Source: Planctomycetota bacterium (GTDB lineage Bacteria; Planctomycetota; GCA-002687715). From it: 38,865 nt of DNA. Under the pieces are notes generated by a model. It was not told the DNA's origin. It was given only the letters and a program-made list of their open reading frames with translations, and searched no databases. The DNA lies in assembly GCA_013213915.1 (NCBI GenBank), contig JABSRK010000004.1, positions 1-38,865 on the forward strand. Reading direction: 5' to 3'. Position 1 is the first letter of the stretch, and each line of letters opens with the position of its first letter. Both the position numbers and the translations under genes were made by a program. Shown in pieces: positions 1 to 7,067 of the stretch.

Positions 1-260
1 GGCCACGACGCCTGCCCTGCGGGACCTGCCGGCAACGGCCCGGGTCCATGGAGCCAGGAACGTCCGTCCGGAATCATCGGAGTACCGCCGATTTCGACGA
101 GCCCCGCGATGTGCTCCACCGCGGCGAGCGTCTCGCGCTCGGGCGCGTCCCCGTCCAGTGACGGCCGAACGACTGCCGCCAGGGCGAGCAGCACGGTGAT
201 GCACACCATGAGGAGGACGAAGGTCATCCCGGAATCTGTACGGAACTGAACCAGGTTCAT
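1..260 (-). CDS. Partial pseudopilin-like membrane protein (cut by window edge)
   Basis: This open frame starts at the ATG at 260 on the minus strand and runs off the window after 86 codons. A good ribosome site (GGTGAGG) sits just upstream. The N-terminus has a short polar leader, then SGMTFVLLM and a hydrophobic stretch of about 20 residues, followed by a soluble, Glu/Arg-containing region. This resembles a type IV prepilin cleavage site (Gly followed by Met/Phe), but position +5 is Leu rather than the usual Glu. GspK-type minor pseudopilins also lack Glu5, so a pseudopilin is possible. A plain N-terminally anchored protein is equally possible. The C-terminal part is missing. Confidence 0.6.
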   Translation of the reverse strand, partial: MNLVQFRTDSGMTFVLLMVCITVLLALAAVVRPSLDGDAPERETLAAVEHIAGLVEIGGTPMIPDGRSWLHGPGPLPAGPAGQASW

Positions 261-303
261 GCCCTCACCATCGACCGTGATAGGCGCGCCCATTGAGAGC
301 TTT

Positions 304-316
304 CTGGAATCTCCAG
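304..316. promoter_or_regulatory. Short inverted repeat between divergent genes
   Basis: CTGGA-ATC-TCCAG is a perfect 5-bp inverted repeat with a 3-bp centre. It lies in the 116-bp gap between the divergent genes at 260 and 377, about 60 bp before the latter. It could be an operator. A short palindrome is also expected by chance in a window this size. Confidence 0.2.
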
Positions 317-376
317 AGCAAGCACTCAGTTCGAGACGCGGGGATCCGACCATTCCATTGGGGAATCCGTCCGACC

Positions 377-1495
377 ATGACAACGGCCACCAAAACCGGG
401 CTCAACCCAACGCAGCAGCAGGCCCTCGAGGCGTTCACCAGCAAGCTCCTGGGACGACTCGGAGACAGCCTGCGCATGCTCCTTGGGAGAGAATTGACGA
501 TGGGGCCGGGGGACGTGGCCATCCTCGACGGAGCGGATATCCGCATGCGGCTGCCGGCATCGGCAGCCGGTCTCTCCGTCGATCTTGAGGGAGCCGATGC
601 GCCCGTTCTCGCGCTGCTCGAGCTGCCCCTCGCGCTCAGCCTCGCGCACCTCGCGCGCATGGGCGCGCAGGAGGAACTCGAGACGCTGCGAGATTCTCCC
701 CCCTCCCCGACCAATGACGACTTGGAGCAGCTCCGGACGACGTCCAGCTTCTTCGCCGCCGCGTTGATCGACCTGTGGCCGGGAAGCGAGCCGGGAGAAT
801 CGTCGGAAGTGGTCCTTCTCCAGGACGGCGCCTGGCAACCCGATCAGCACCCCCTCGGCGAAGGTGACTATTTGCACGTTGAAGCGCACTGCTCGCTCGG
901 GGAGCTGACCAAGGACACGTTCTCCCTGTTCATCCCGTTGAGCGTCGCCGAAATCCTCGTCCCGGTGCTGGCGCAAGAGGATTCAACTCTGGCCTCGAAG
1001 TCGGAATCTCAGACCCTGGCGCGCGGCCGAAAACCAAACACCCCAGGGCCACAGGCCGGGCCCACAGCAGAGGTGGATACGACCCCAACGCCTGCCAGAC
1101 GAGCGACGAATCTCGGCCAGCCGAATCCCGTGGTGTGCATCGATGCGGATACGGTCGCCGATCGCGGCGCCTCGATACTCGAGAGCGGCACCGTCGAGCG
1201 ACTCTCAGACGTCGGATCGCTCGAGGCCTGGTTACAAAAAGGCCACGTCCCGGCGCTCGTCATCGCACGGATCGCGGGTGGAACGGAAGACGATCTCGAC
1301 GAACTCGCCCGTCTCACGCGAGATCACCCTCTCCGCGAATATCCGGTGATGGTCCTGCTGGAAAACCCAGTGAAGCGCACGGTCCTGCGCTGCGGACGGC
1401 TCGGTCTCGTCAACGTGCTGCCCGACCAGGCCCACCCGGACGTGGCGTGGCGACGCGTCGCGTTGTGGCTGCGCCGCCGCGCGGTCACAGCATGA
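377..1495 (+). CDS. CheC/FliY-like protein with C-terminal degenerate receiver domain
   Basis: The 372-residue protein starts at the ATG at 377, preceded by GGGGAA. An open frame extends 28 codons further upstream, but those codons are compositionally poor. Residues 1-200 look like a CheC/CheX/FliN-type surface: a helical start (TSKLLGRLGDSLRMLLG), strands, and the segment FSLFIPLSVAEILVPVL, which resembles FliM/FliY middle domains. A Pro/Thr-rich linker (about 205-250) leads to an alpha/beta domain (about 252-368) shaped like a response-regulator receiver. The phospho-acceptor region reads PALVIARIAGG and has no Asp. Flagellar genes follow at once, so a switch or chemotaxis role is plausible. 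The family assignment is inference from local similarity only. Confidence 0.55.
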   Translation: MTTATKTGLNPTQQQALEAFTSKLLGRLGDSLRMLLGRELTMGPGDVAILDGADIRMRLPASAAGLSVDLEGADAPVLALLELPLALSLAHLARMGAQEELETLRDSPPSPTNDDLEQLRTTSSFFAAALIDLWPGSEPGESSEVVLLQDGAWQPDQHPLGEGDYLHVEAHCSLGELTKDTFSLFIPLSVAEILVPVLAQEDSTLASKSESQTLARGRKPNTPGPQAGPTAEVDTTPTPARRATNLGQPNPVVCIDADTVADRGASILESGTVERLSDVGSLEAWLQKGHVPALVIARIAGGTEDDLDELARLTRDHPLREYPVMVLLENPVKRTVLRCGRLGLVNVLPDQAHPDVAWRRVALWLRRRAVTA

Positions 1496-1862
1496 ATGCG
1501 GTGACCACGTTGCCAAGTCTGAAAATCAGGAACAGCCGGGCGCCCGTCCCGTGTCGGGGCAACAACTCCATACGCCCCTGCTTGTAGATCTTCCGTCCAA
1601 CGAAGATCTGCACGAACCACATGACGAGCCCGCTGATCGCGAACGCGACGTGGATCGTGGTGATGGCGTTACCCGCGCCCACATCGCGATAGGCCCGCGC
1701 CACGGCGCTGTTGCTCAGCTCGACGGCGAGCAGGAGCACGAGGTCCAGCGCGAAGGCCGTCAGCATCATCTTCACGTGAAGGTCACGCCTGTGGTGCATG
1801 AACGCACCGACCAGGATGAACAAGAAAATGGTGACGTTGGCGACGTGGAACAAAACGGACAC
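1485..1862 (-). CDS. Small four-TM membrane protein, DUF420/CtaM-like
   Basis: This 125-residue protein has a GTG start at 1862 and about four hydrophobic segments. A basic HHRRDLHVKMMLTAFALD loop follows the first segment. His residues near membrane borders and the H-x-K-x-M-L-T-A-F-A-L pattern recall DUF420/CtaM membrane proteins, some of which assist cytochrome oxidase assembly. No clear ribosome site precedes it. It lies 51 bp downstream of fliN on the same strand and overlaps the end of the convergent gene at 1495 by 11 bp. A flagellar role is not indicated. Family placement is tentative. Confidence 0.6.
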   Translation of the reverse strand: MSVLFHVANVTIFLFILVGAFMHHRRDLHVKMMLTAFALDLVLLLAVELSNSAVARAYRDVGAGNAITTIHVAFAISGLVMWFVQIFVGRKIYKQGRMELLPRHGTGARLFLIFRLGNVVTAFML

Positions 1863-1890
1863 GGCTCGAGGAGTTTCGCCCCGAACCGCA

Positions 1891-1904
1891 GAGCTTTCAA
1901 GCTC
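1891..1904. terminator. Small hairpin after fliN
   Basis: GAGCT-TTCA-AGCTC can form a 5-bp stem with a 4-nt loop, 10 bp beyond the fliN stop. No T-run follows, so any terminator or processing role is weak. Confidence 0.2.
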
Positions 1905-1913
1905 GAGTGAGAA

Positions 1914-2312
1914 TCAGGAGACGCGATCGCCGGGCGCGATGATCTCGGCGAGCCGGATGCCGTAATGGTCATCCACGACGACGACCTCACCACGAGCTAC
2001 GAGCTTCCCGTTCACGAGGAGATCAACCGCCTCCCCCGCGGAACGCTCGAGGTCGATGACCTGGCCCTCCGTCATTGAAACGACCTCGCCGATGCTCTTC
2101 TTGACGTTGCCGAGCACCACCGAGACCGGCACTTCGACGTCGAGGATGAGGTCGAGGGTCTTGCCGTCTTCGTACCGTGAGGTCGCCTCGCTCGTGACGA
2201 TCTCATCGAACGCCACGGGATCGACCTGCACTGCGGTATCCACGGTCGCGGTCAGGACAGGGGCCACGGAACCGATGTCCGGGGTCTTCTCATCGAGGTT
2301 GTCTGCGGTCAT
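1914..2312 (-). CDS. fliN: Flagellar motor switch protein FliN
   Basis: FliN forms the base of the cytoplasmic C ring with FliM and FliG. The 132-residue product has an acidic, variable N-terminal half. The conserved SpoA/FliN domain (about 50-130) includes LDLILDVEVPVSVVLG, the basic KKSIGEV segment, LERSAGEAVDLLVNG and a final EVVVVDDHYGIRL strand. Length and architecture are normal for FliN. Its ATG overlaps the fliM stop by 4 bp (ATGA), so the two are translationally coupled on the minus strand. Confidence 0.95.
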   Translation of the reverse strand: MTADNLDEKTPDIGSVAPVLTATVDTAVQVDPVAFDEIVTSEATSRYEDGKTLDLILDVEVPVSVVLGNVKKSIGEVVSMTEGQVIDLERSAGEAVDLLVNGKLVARGEVVVVDDHYGIRLAEIIAPGDRVS

Positions 2313-3292
2313 GCGTCTGGGTCCTGTTTTTCGGGAACGACTCCGGAACCGCTTCCTAAGCGGAAGACCAACCGTCGTCCGGATCTGTGTAGCCGGCCCT
2401 TCAGCTTGGGCCGTCCTTCTACGAGCAAGTCGAGCGCGGCCTCGACGGGACGGTCGAGTAGCACGACGTCGCCCGTCTCCAACGCGAGTACGTCTCTGAC
2501 CGAGAGCGCCGCTTCGCCGACGCGCACGCTCACGTCCACGTTGACGCCCACCATGTGTTCTTCGAGCTCGGCGCGGGACTCGGGCGCCGTCGGCGCCTCG
2601 TCCTTATCGAAGCCATCATCGCGCCGATACTGCAGCAGTCCCTCAAGCCCCTGAAGAGGCATGGCGAACCGGAATCCGTGGCCCTCCGCGAAATCACCGA
2701 GCTGATACTCGGCCACCAGCACTGCGTCGTCCCGTCGGACCTCACGCATGAAGCGCGGGACGCTGACCGTGCGACGGAAGGACGGGCTGAGCTTCATGTA
2801 GCGATCCCACGCGGCCACATGCTCAGACACGATGCTGTCCACGACCTCACCCAGCACAGCGACCTCGGTAGAGGTCAGATCGCGGCCGGCACCCGCGCCG
2901 CTGCCCGTTCCGCCCAGCAGGCGGTCGATGCATGCGTACGCGAATTCGAAGTCAAGCACGAGGTACGCCGGGCACCGCAGCGGACGCATGTCGAACACGA
3001 ATCCGCAGCAAGGCTCTTCCTGTCGGTCCCTGAACGTCTCGAACCGCTCCTGGTCGAGCTTCTTTAGCGTGACGCCGAGATCCACTCCGACCATCGAACG
3101 CAGGGCCGTGCGCATGCCGCGCGCCGCTTGTTCGTGCCGGATCTCCAGCGCCTCCAGGATGGGCTTGGGAACACGATTGGGGCGATCCAGGTCCAGGCTC
3201 GCCACCTCCGTCAGGCTGGATCCGTCGCGGCCGCCTTTGAAGACGCGGAGGAGATCGTCGATCTCGGTGGTTGTTAGATGTTGCTCGGCCAC
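2309..3292 (-). CDS. fliM: Flagellar motor switch protein FliM
   Basis: FliM links FliG to FliN in the C ring and binds CheY-P. The 327-residue product begins near a TTTEIDDLLRVF motif (about 7-18), matching the N-terminal EIDALL segment. A CheC-like middle domain follows, with RLLGGTGSG in place of the usual GGxG. A FliN-like C-terminal domain (about 245-315) contains LSVRDVLALETGDVVLLDRPV. The start is GTG at 3292. A stop lies five codons upstream in frame, so no longer start exists. No clear ribosome site precedes the GTG, and a FliA -10-like CCGATA lies only about 10 bp upstream. Confidence 0.95.
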   Translation of the reverse strand: MAEQHLTTTEIDDLLRVFKGGRDGSSLTEVASLDLDRPNRVPKPILEALEIRHEQAARGMRTALRSMVGVDLGVTLKKLDQERFETFRDRQEEPCCGFVFDMRPLRCPAYLVLDFEFAYACIDRLLGGTGSGAGAGRDLTSTEVAVLGEVVDSIVSEHVAAWDRYMKLSPSFRRTVSVPRFMREVRRDDAVLVAEYQLGDFAEGHGFRFAMPLQGLEGLLQYRRDDGFDKDEAPTAPESRAELEEHMVGVNVDVSVRVGEAALSVRDVLALETGDVVLLDRPVEAALDLLVEGRPKLKGRLHRSGRRLVFRLGSGSGVVPEKQDPDA

Positions 3293-3298
3293 GTGTTT

Positions 3299-3309
3299 GT
3301 CTATCGGTC
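3299..3309 (-). promoter_or_regulatory. Element shared with the flagellin promoter
   Basis: GACCGATAGAC on the minus strand matches 10 of 11 bases of the sequence at the flagellin -10 (15213-15223). A FliA -10 here would place transcription start at the fliM GTG, giving a leaderless message. No TAAA -35 sits at the right distance, so it may be another shared site or chance. Confidence 0.25.
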
Positions 3310-3366
3310 AGCAAACCCGTCTCACCTGTAGCCTTGATCTGCAACTCGGCCACGTAAGTGCCGCTA

Positions 3367-3429
3367 CGACAGACTGATGTCGAAAGTCGCGACAGATTCA
3401 GGGGGCAACTGTCGCAGAGTCCGACAGTT
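3367..3429. repeat. Cluster of CGACAG/CTGTCG hexamers with a perfect inverted repeat
   Basis: Within 63 bp the hexamer CGACAG or its complement occurs four times. One pair forms a perfect 8-bp inverted repeat, AACTGTCG (3407-3414) and CGACAGTT (3422-3429), with a 7-bp centre. It overlaps the stop of the upstream SDR gene and lies in the 136-bp leader before fliM. The same hexamers are dense in the flagellin leader near 15210-15325. It may be an operator, or the hairpin may act at the 3' end of the SDR message. There is no T-tract. Confidence 0.4.
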
Positions 3430-4112
3430 CAGGCGGTCGCGCCGCCGCAGACGTTCAACGCCTGCCCCGTGATCGCCGCCGCATCGGGGCTGAGCAGGAA
3501 CGCGACCGCGGCCGCGACCTCCTCCGGCTGAGGGGCGCGGCCGATGGGGGTCTGCCCGGTGGCCGCCAGAACGGCGTTCACCGTGATCCCCTTCGACGCC
3601 AGCTCGAGCCCGAGGGCGCGAACCATGCCGACGACCGCCGCCTGGGACGCGCCCGCCCCATGGAGGCTCTCAACCCCCCCGCGCGCGAGCTGGGTCGTGA
3701 CGGCGACCATGCGTCCGCCTTCGTGCAGAAGCGGCAGGGTCGCCCTGAAGAGGCGGAAGGTGAACGCCAGGTTCGCCTCAAGGTGCGCGTCAAAACCCCC
3801 GGTGTCCGGGGCGTCGAGCGCCGTCTCCTCAGAACGATCAGCCACCACGACCACTGCATCCAGGGAGGGAGCCCATTGACGAACGGCATCGAGCGCCACG
3901 TCGCTGGACCCACGGTCGTCGAGATCGCCGGTGATGACATGGGCCGTGCCGGCGCCGAGGTGGGCCCTGAGCGCCATCCCCTCGAGGGAGGCTCTGTCCT
4001 GGCCTACCAGGACAGAATCCCAGCCCACATCCATCAGTCCAGAGGCGACGCTGCGACCAATACCGGCGTCGGCGCGAAACACGGCGACGCGCTTCCTGAC
4101 GGGAGGTACCAC
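3429..4112 (-). CDS. SDR-family protein lacking catalytic Tyr and Lys (probable pseudo-oxidoreductase)
   Basis: The 227-residue product has the short-chain dehydrogenase fold: a nucleotide-binding start (RADAGIG, where TGxxxGIG is usual), strand and helix repeats, Asn114, and an ending (ASKGITVNAVLA ... AITGQALNVCGG) like FabG. Aligned on the GRxV-to-active-site block, the catalytic Ser is Thr140, the Tyr is Ala153 and the Lys is Gln157. The NNAG motif is replaced by VADRSEE. Ordinary SDR redox catalysis is therefore unlikely, and a structural or regulatory role is more plausible. It starts at GTG 4112 and is divergent from the export operon. Its link to flagella is unproven. Confidence 0.8.
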   Translation of the reverse strand: MVPPVRKRVAVFRADAGIGRSVASGLMDVGWDSVLVGQDRASLEGMALRAHLGAGTAHVITGDLDDRGSSDVALDAVRQWAPSLDAVVVVADRSEETALDAPDTGGFDAHLEANLAFTFRLFRATLPLLHEGGRMVAVTTQLARGGVESLHGAGASQAAVVGMVRALGLELASKGITVNAVLAATGQTPIGRAPQPEEVAAAVAFLLSPDAAAITGQALNVCGGATA

Positions 4113-4174
4113 GCCGGGATGGTATCAGTTATGGGGGCGCCAACGACGCTGACGCCCTCCGCTCAAGTCTCGCC

Positions 4175-4390
4175 ATGCCCCGTGCCGACGCCACGAGTAT
4201 GGCCTCCGAAACAAAGACCGGGAAGCGGCGCTGGATCGGCATCATGTTCGAGTGTTGTGCGATCTACAGCCGGCTGTACCGGGCGCCGGGCTCCACGGAA
4301 TACCGCGGCCGCTGTCCACGCTGCCTCCGAGCGCTTCACCTGCCGGTGGGCGAAGGCGGAACAGACTCGAGGCAATTCCGCGCGAAGTGA
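4175..4390 (+). CDS. Small Cys-rich (FECC/CPxC) protein
   Basis: The 71-residue product has a basic start, then a core IGIMFECCAIYSRLYR, a GRCPRC pair and an ending EGGTDSRQFRAK. Four Cys as CC and CPRC suggest a zinc-ribbon fold. I associate this layout with short uncharacterised planctomycete proteins. Inner Met codons at 4199 and 4244 are alternative starts, and no strong ribosome site favours one. It precedes the fliO promoter but is not obviously in that operon. Function unknown. Confidence 0.7.
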   Translation: MPRADATSMASETKTGKRRWIGIMFECCAIYSRLYRAPGSTEYRGRCPRCLRALHLPVGEGGTDSRQFRAK

Positions 4391-4421
4391 CGCGAATCTC
4401 GACAGGCGTCGCGAACTCAGG

Positions 4422-4443
4422 CGTCACCGGGGCGACGGTGACG
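4422..4443. promoter_or_regulatory. Perfect inverted repeat upstream of the fliO promoter
   Basis: CGTCACCG-GGGCGA-CGGTGACG is a perfect 8-bp inverted repeat with a 6-bp centre. It is 32 bp past the stop of the small Cys-rich gene and about 80-100 bp before the sigma-54 site of fliO. It could terminate the small gene (no T-run) or bind a regulator. Confidence 0.4.
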
Positions 4444-4520
4444 ACGATCGAACCCCCAGGCGGGGTCCTATCTGTTGATAATCGCAGCGCTTTCCCGGTC
4501 CGGACAAGGGATCGGACGAC

Positions 4521-4536
4521 GGGCACGCCCCTTGCT
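4521..4536 (+). promoter_or_regulatory. Sigma-54 promoter of the fliO export operon
   Basis: GGGCACGCCCCTTGCT matches the sigma-54 consensus TGGCACG-N4-TTGCW at all but the first base. GG (4522-4523) and GC (4534-4535) are separated by exactly 10 bp. The predicted start of transcription is about 4547. This makes the ATG at 4548 leaderless and favours the second Met at 4587 as the fliO start. Confidence 0.8.
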
Positions 4537-4586
4537 TATTCCCGGGCATGGGAAGGATCCGACGTAGGCGTGGCGACGGCAGCGCG

Positions 4587-5231
4587 ATGCGAAAGCTGGC
4601 TATCGGCTTCGGTATCGGTGCTCTGCTGATCGCGTGTACTTGGGCAGCACGGGCGGCGCTCGACAGCAACAGCAAGCCGAGCGCTGCAGTGGAACGGACC
4701 GCGCAGGAGACCACCGCCGAGCCCGCACTCGCGGAGGAGGAGCTCCCCGCGGAGAAGCTGGGGCTCGTCGAAGAGACCACCTCGCCGGTCCAGGTGCTCG
4801 TGTCCCTGCTGATCGTCGTGGCGGTGATGGTCGCCTTGCTATGGGGGCTCAGCCGTCTCATGCGGCGCGCCCGCCTGACGCCGGGGCGTAACCGCGATCT
4901 CGACCTCGTCGATGCGTTGTCCCTTGGGGGAAAGCGTCAGGTGTACGTCGTGGCGTACAAGGACCGCACACTCGTCCTCGGGTGCGGCAACGAGGACATC
5001 CACCTGCTGGCGGAGTACGCCGCAGATGAGTTCGAAAGCGCCGACTCCGAGTCAGCTCCGTCGCGCATCGACCATCAAGCACTCAAGAACCGCGGGGATC
5101 GCGAGGACACGATCGAAATCAGCTCGGCCGCACGGACCAGGCAGACCCCCGCGGGCGCCCATCGCGTGCCGACCGCGTTCCGACACCTGCTCGCCGACTC
5201 CATGGACTCCAGCGGGAGCTCGGATAGGTGA
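4587..5231 (+). CDS. fliO: Flagellar biosynthetic protein FliO
   Basis: FliO helps assemble the FliP-FliQ-FliR export gate. From the chosen start the product is 214 residues. An N-terminal hydrophobic segment (RKLAIGFGIGALLIACTWAARA) comes first, then a Glu-rich periplasmic stretch, then a second TM (about 68-87) followed by RLMRR. The small cytoplasmic domain contains LVDALSLGGKRQVYVVAYKDRTLVLG, typical of FliO, and a long polar tail ends the protein. The ATG at 4548 would add 13 Arg/Gly-rich residues but sits at the predicted transcription start. The stop overlaps the fliP GTG by 4 bp. Confidence 0.85.
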   Translation: MRKLAIGFGIGALLIACTWAARAALDSNSKPSAAVERTAQETTAEPALAEEELPAEKLGLVEETTSPVQVLVSLLIVVAVMVALLWGLSRLMRRARLTPGRNRDLDLVDALSLGGKRQVYVVAYKDRTLVLGCGNEDIHLLAEYAADEFESADSESAPSRIDHQALKNRGDREDTIEISSAARTRQTPAGAHRVPTAFRHLLADSMDSSGSSDR

Positions 5232-5992
5232 TTCGCTTCGCTGGAATCGTCGGTCTGCTCCTGTTGCTGTGCGGCGCTGTCGTCGCACAGGACCTGCCGC
5301 TGCCGGATCCCCAGACTCCTGAAGCCAGCGAAGCTCAGACGGCACCGGACCCGACTGAGGACCTGTCGGCGCCGGTGAAGATCGTCCTCATCCTCACGGC
5401 GCTCACCGTGCTGCCTGCGCTGGTCATGACGGTGACGTCGTTCACGCGCATCATCATCGTGCTGTCGTTCGTGAGGAAGGCGCTCTCCGTACAGGAGATG
5501 CCGCCGAACCAGGTGCTCATCGGACTCGCCTTGTTCCTCACGATCATCGTGATGAACCCCGTCATCGGCGAGGTCAACGATCAGGCCCTGCAGCCCTACC
5601 TGGACGAGCAGATCTCGTTGAAGGAAGCCGCCGACCGCGGCGCTACGTCGCTGTCCGGGTTCCTGCTTGCCCAGACCCGCAACGAGGACCTCGTCCTCAT
5701 GGTCGACCTCACGCGAATGGAGAAGCCCGAAACGCCGGAGGACGCACCGCTGCACGTGCTGGTTCCCGCGTTCGCCCTCTCCGAATTGCGCACCGCATTC
5801 CAGATGGGGTTCCTCGTTTACCTGCCATTCCTCGTCGTCGACCTCGTCGTGGCGAGTGTGCTGCTGAGCATGGGCATGTTCATGCTGCCGCCCGTCATCA
5901 TCTCGACGCCCTTCAAGATCTTGCTCTTCATCCTCGTGGACGGCTGGGATCTGGTCGTTCGCTCGCTGGTGCAGAGCTTCCAGGGAGGATGA
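5228..5992 (+). CDS. fliP: Flagellar export gate protein FliP
   Basis: FliP forms the core of the type III export gate in the inner membrane. The 254-residue product has a cleavable-looking signal peptide (RFAGIVGLLLLLCGAVVAQ) and an acidic stretch. The conserved body includes TSFTRIIIVLSFVRKAL, EMPPNQVLIGLALFLT and a late block LPFLVVDLVVASVLLSMGM ... FKILLFILVDGW. Length and motifs are normal. It starts with GTG inside the fliO stop. Confidence 0.97.
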   Translation: MIRFAGIVGLLLLLCGAVVAQDLPLPDPQTPEASEAQTAPDPTEDLSAPVKIVLILTALTVLPALVMTVTSFTRIIIVLSFVRKALSVQEMPPNQVLIGLALFLTIIVMNPVIGEVNDQALQPYLDEQISLKEAADRGATSLSGFLLAQTRNEDLVLMVDLTRMEKPETPEDAPLHVLVPAFALSELRTAFQMGFLVYLPFLVVDLVVASVLLSMGMFMLPPVIISTPFKILLFILVDGWDLVVRSLVQSFQGG

Positions 5993-5995
5993 CGC

Positions 5996-6268
5996 GTGAC
6001 TCCTGATGCTGTGGTGGAAATCGGGCGGGAGACGCTGTTCACAGCCATGATCCTCGCCGCACCGGTTCTGTGCGTCGGCCTGACAGTCGGTCTGCTCGTC
6101 GCCGTCTTCCAAGCGGTCACGTCCGTTCAGGAGCAGACGCTCTCCATGATTCCAAAGATGCTCGCTGTCGCCGTGACGCTCATCCTGCTGATGCCATGGA
6201 TGATCAATCGCATCGTTGTCTTCGCGCACGCCGCGTTCGAACAAATGTCCGGGATCACGAACGGCTAA
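5996..6268 (+). CDS. fliQ: Flagellar export gate protein FliQ
   Basis: FliQ is a two-TM export-gate subunit packed around FliP-FliR. The 90-residue product has two long hydrophobic helices: LFTAMILAAPVLCVGLTVGL and a second ending LILLMPWMINRIVVF. Between them is the conserved AVTSVQEQTLSMIPKM loop. It starts with GTG behind a GGGAGG ribosome site, 3 bp after fliP. Confidence 0.97.
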   Translation: MTPDAVVEIGRETLFTAMILAAPVLCVGLTVGLLVAVFQAVTSVQEQTLSMIPKMLAVAVTLILLMPWMINRIVVFAHAAFEQMSGITNG

Positions 6269-6281
6269 CCGGGAATCGGGG

Positions 6282-7064
6282 ATGGAAGAACTCGGACTAG
6301 AAGGACTCGACGGCGTGATCCGGGCCACCGGTCTGCATGTCGCGCGCATCATGGGTGCCATCTGGTTCTTGCCAGTGTTCTCCCAGGGTGGAGCGGGGCG
6401 ATTCCAGAAGATCGGACTGTCTCTCGCCCTCGGGGTGATGATCGCGGTCGCGCGCGCAGATCGACTCGAGGACCCGGGATCGGACGCCCTCGTGCTCGGC
6501 CTCGCGACGAGTCGGGAGATCCTGTTCGGGCTCGTATTCGGATGGATCGCGGGCCTGGTGTTCGAAGCCGCCCGCATCGCCGGCGCGCTCATCGCTACGG
6601 AGATGGGCTTGAACCTGTCCAACCAGATAGACCCCATGACCGGGCTCAGCCAGCCCCTGCTGTCTCAGTTGTTCATGAGTCTCGGCGCCCTGATCTTCTT
6701 CATTTCAGGAGGACACGCGCTGGTCCTCACCGCGCTCGTCTCGTCGTTCGACGGCGTGCAACCAGGGTCGTTCTCGCTCGGGCCGGAGATGTTCGAGCCG
6801 CTGCTGGGCTTCACCCTCGCCATGATCGGAGCGGGCGTGAAGATGGCCGCGCCCGTCTTCATCCTGCTCATCATCGTGACGGTGTGCGTCGGCTTCCTGG
6901 CCAAGGTCGCTCCCCAACTGCACATCCTCGAGGCCAGTTGGCCGCTGCGCATCGCCTCCGGCCTCGTGCTCATGATCCTGTTCCTCCCGCAGATGCTGGA
7001 GACCTTCGACGGGGTGCTCCAATCCATGGGCGTCCGGCTCCACGAGATAGCAGCCGGAAGGTAG
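6282..7064 (+). CDS. fliR: Flagellar export gate protein FliR
   Basis: FliR caps the FliP5-FliQ4 gate and contacts FlhB. The 260-residue product starts at the ATG at 6282 (MEELGLEGLDGV), 13 bp after fliQ and behind a GGGG run. The longer open frame beginning at 6216 only overlaps fliQ. Several TM helices are visible. The conserved GEIARIAGALIATEMG-like block appears as VFEAARIAGALIATEMGLNL, and SQPLLSQLFM and the C-terminal PLRIASGLVLMILFLPQML are as expected. Confidence 0.96.
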   Translation: MEELGLEGLDGVIRATGLHVARIMGAIWFLPVFSQGGAGRFQKIGLSLALGVMIAVARADRLEDPGSDALVLGLATSREILFGLVFGWIAGLVFEAARIAGALIATEMGLNLSNQIDPMTGLSQPLLSQLFMSLGALIFFISGGHALVLTALVSSFDGVQPGSFSLGPEMFEPLLGFTLAMIGAGVKMAAPVFILLIIVTVCVGFLAKVAPQLHILEASWPLRIASGLVLMILFLPQMLETFDGVLQSMGVRLHEIAAGR

Positions 7065-7067
7065 AGC

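Noticed and set aside
281..300. AGGCGCGCCCATTGAG resembling the flgF sigma-54 site
   Set aside because: The essential -12 GC is GA, so it fails the invariant dinucleotide.
5075..6637. 520-codon minus-strand frame
   Set aside because: Antisense to fliP, fliQ and fliR, which are all clearly recognisable. Composition is His/Arg/Asp-rich and unnatural.
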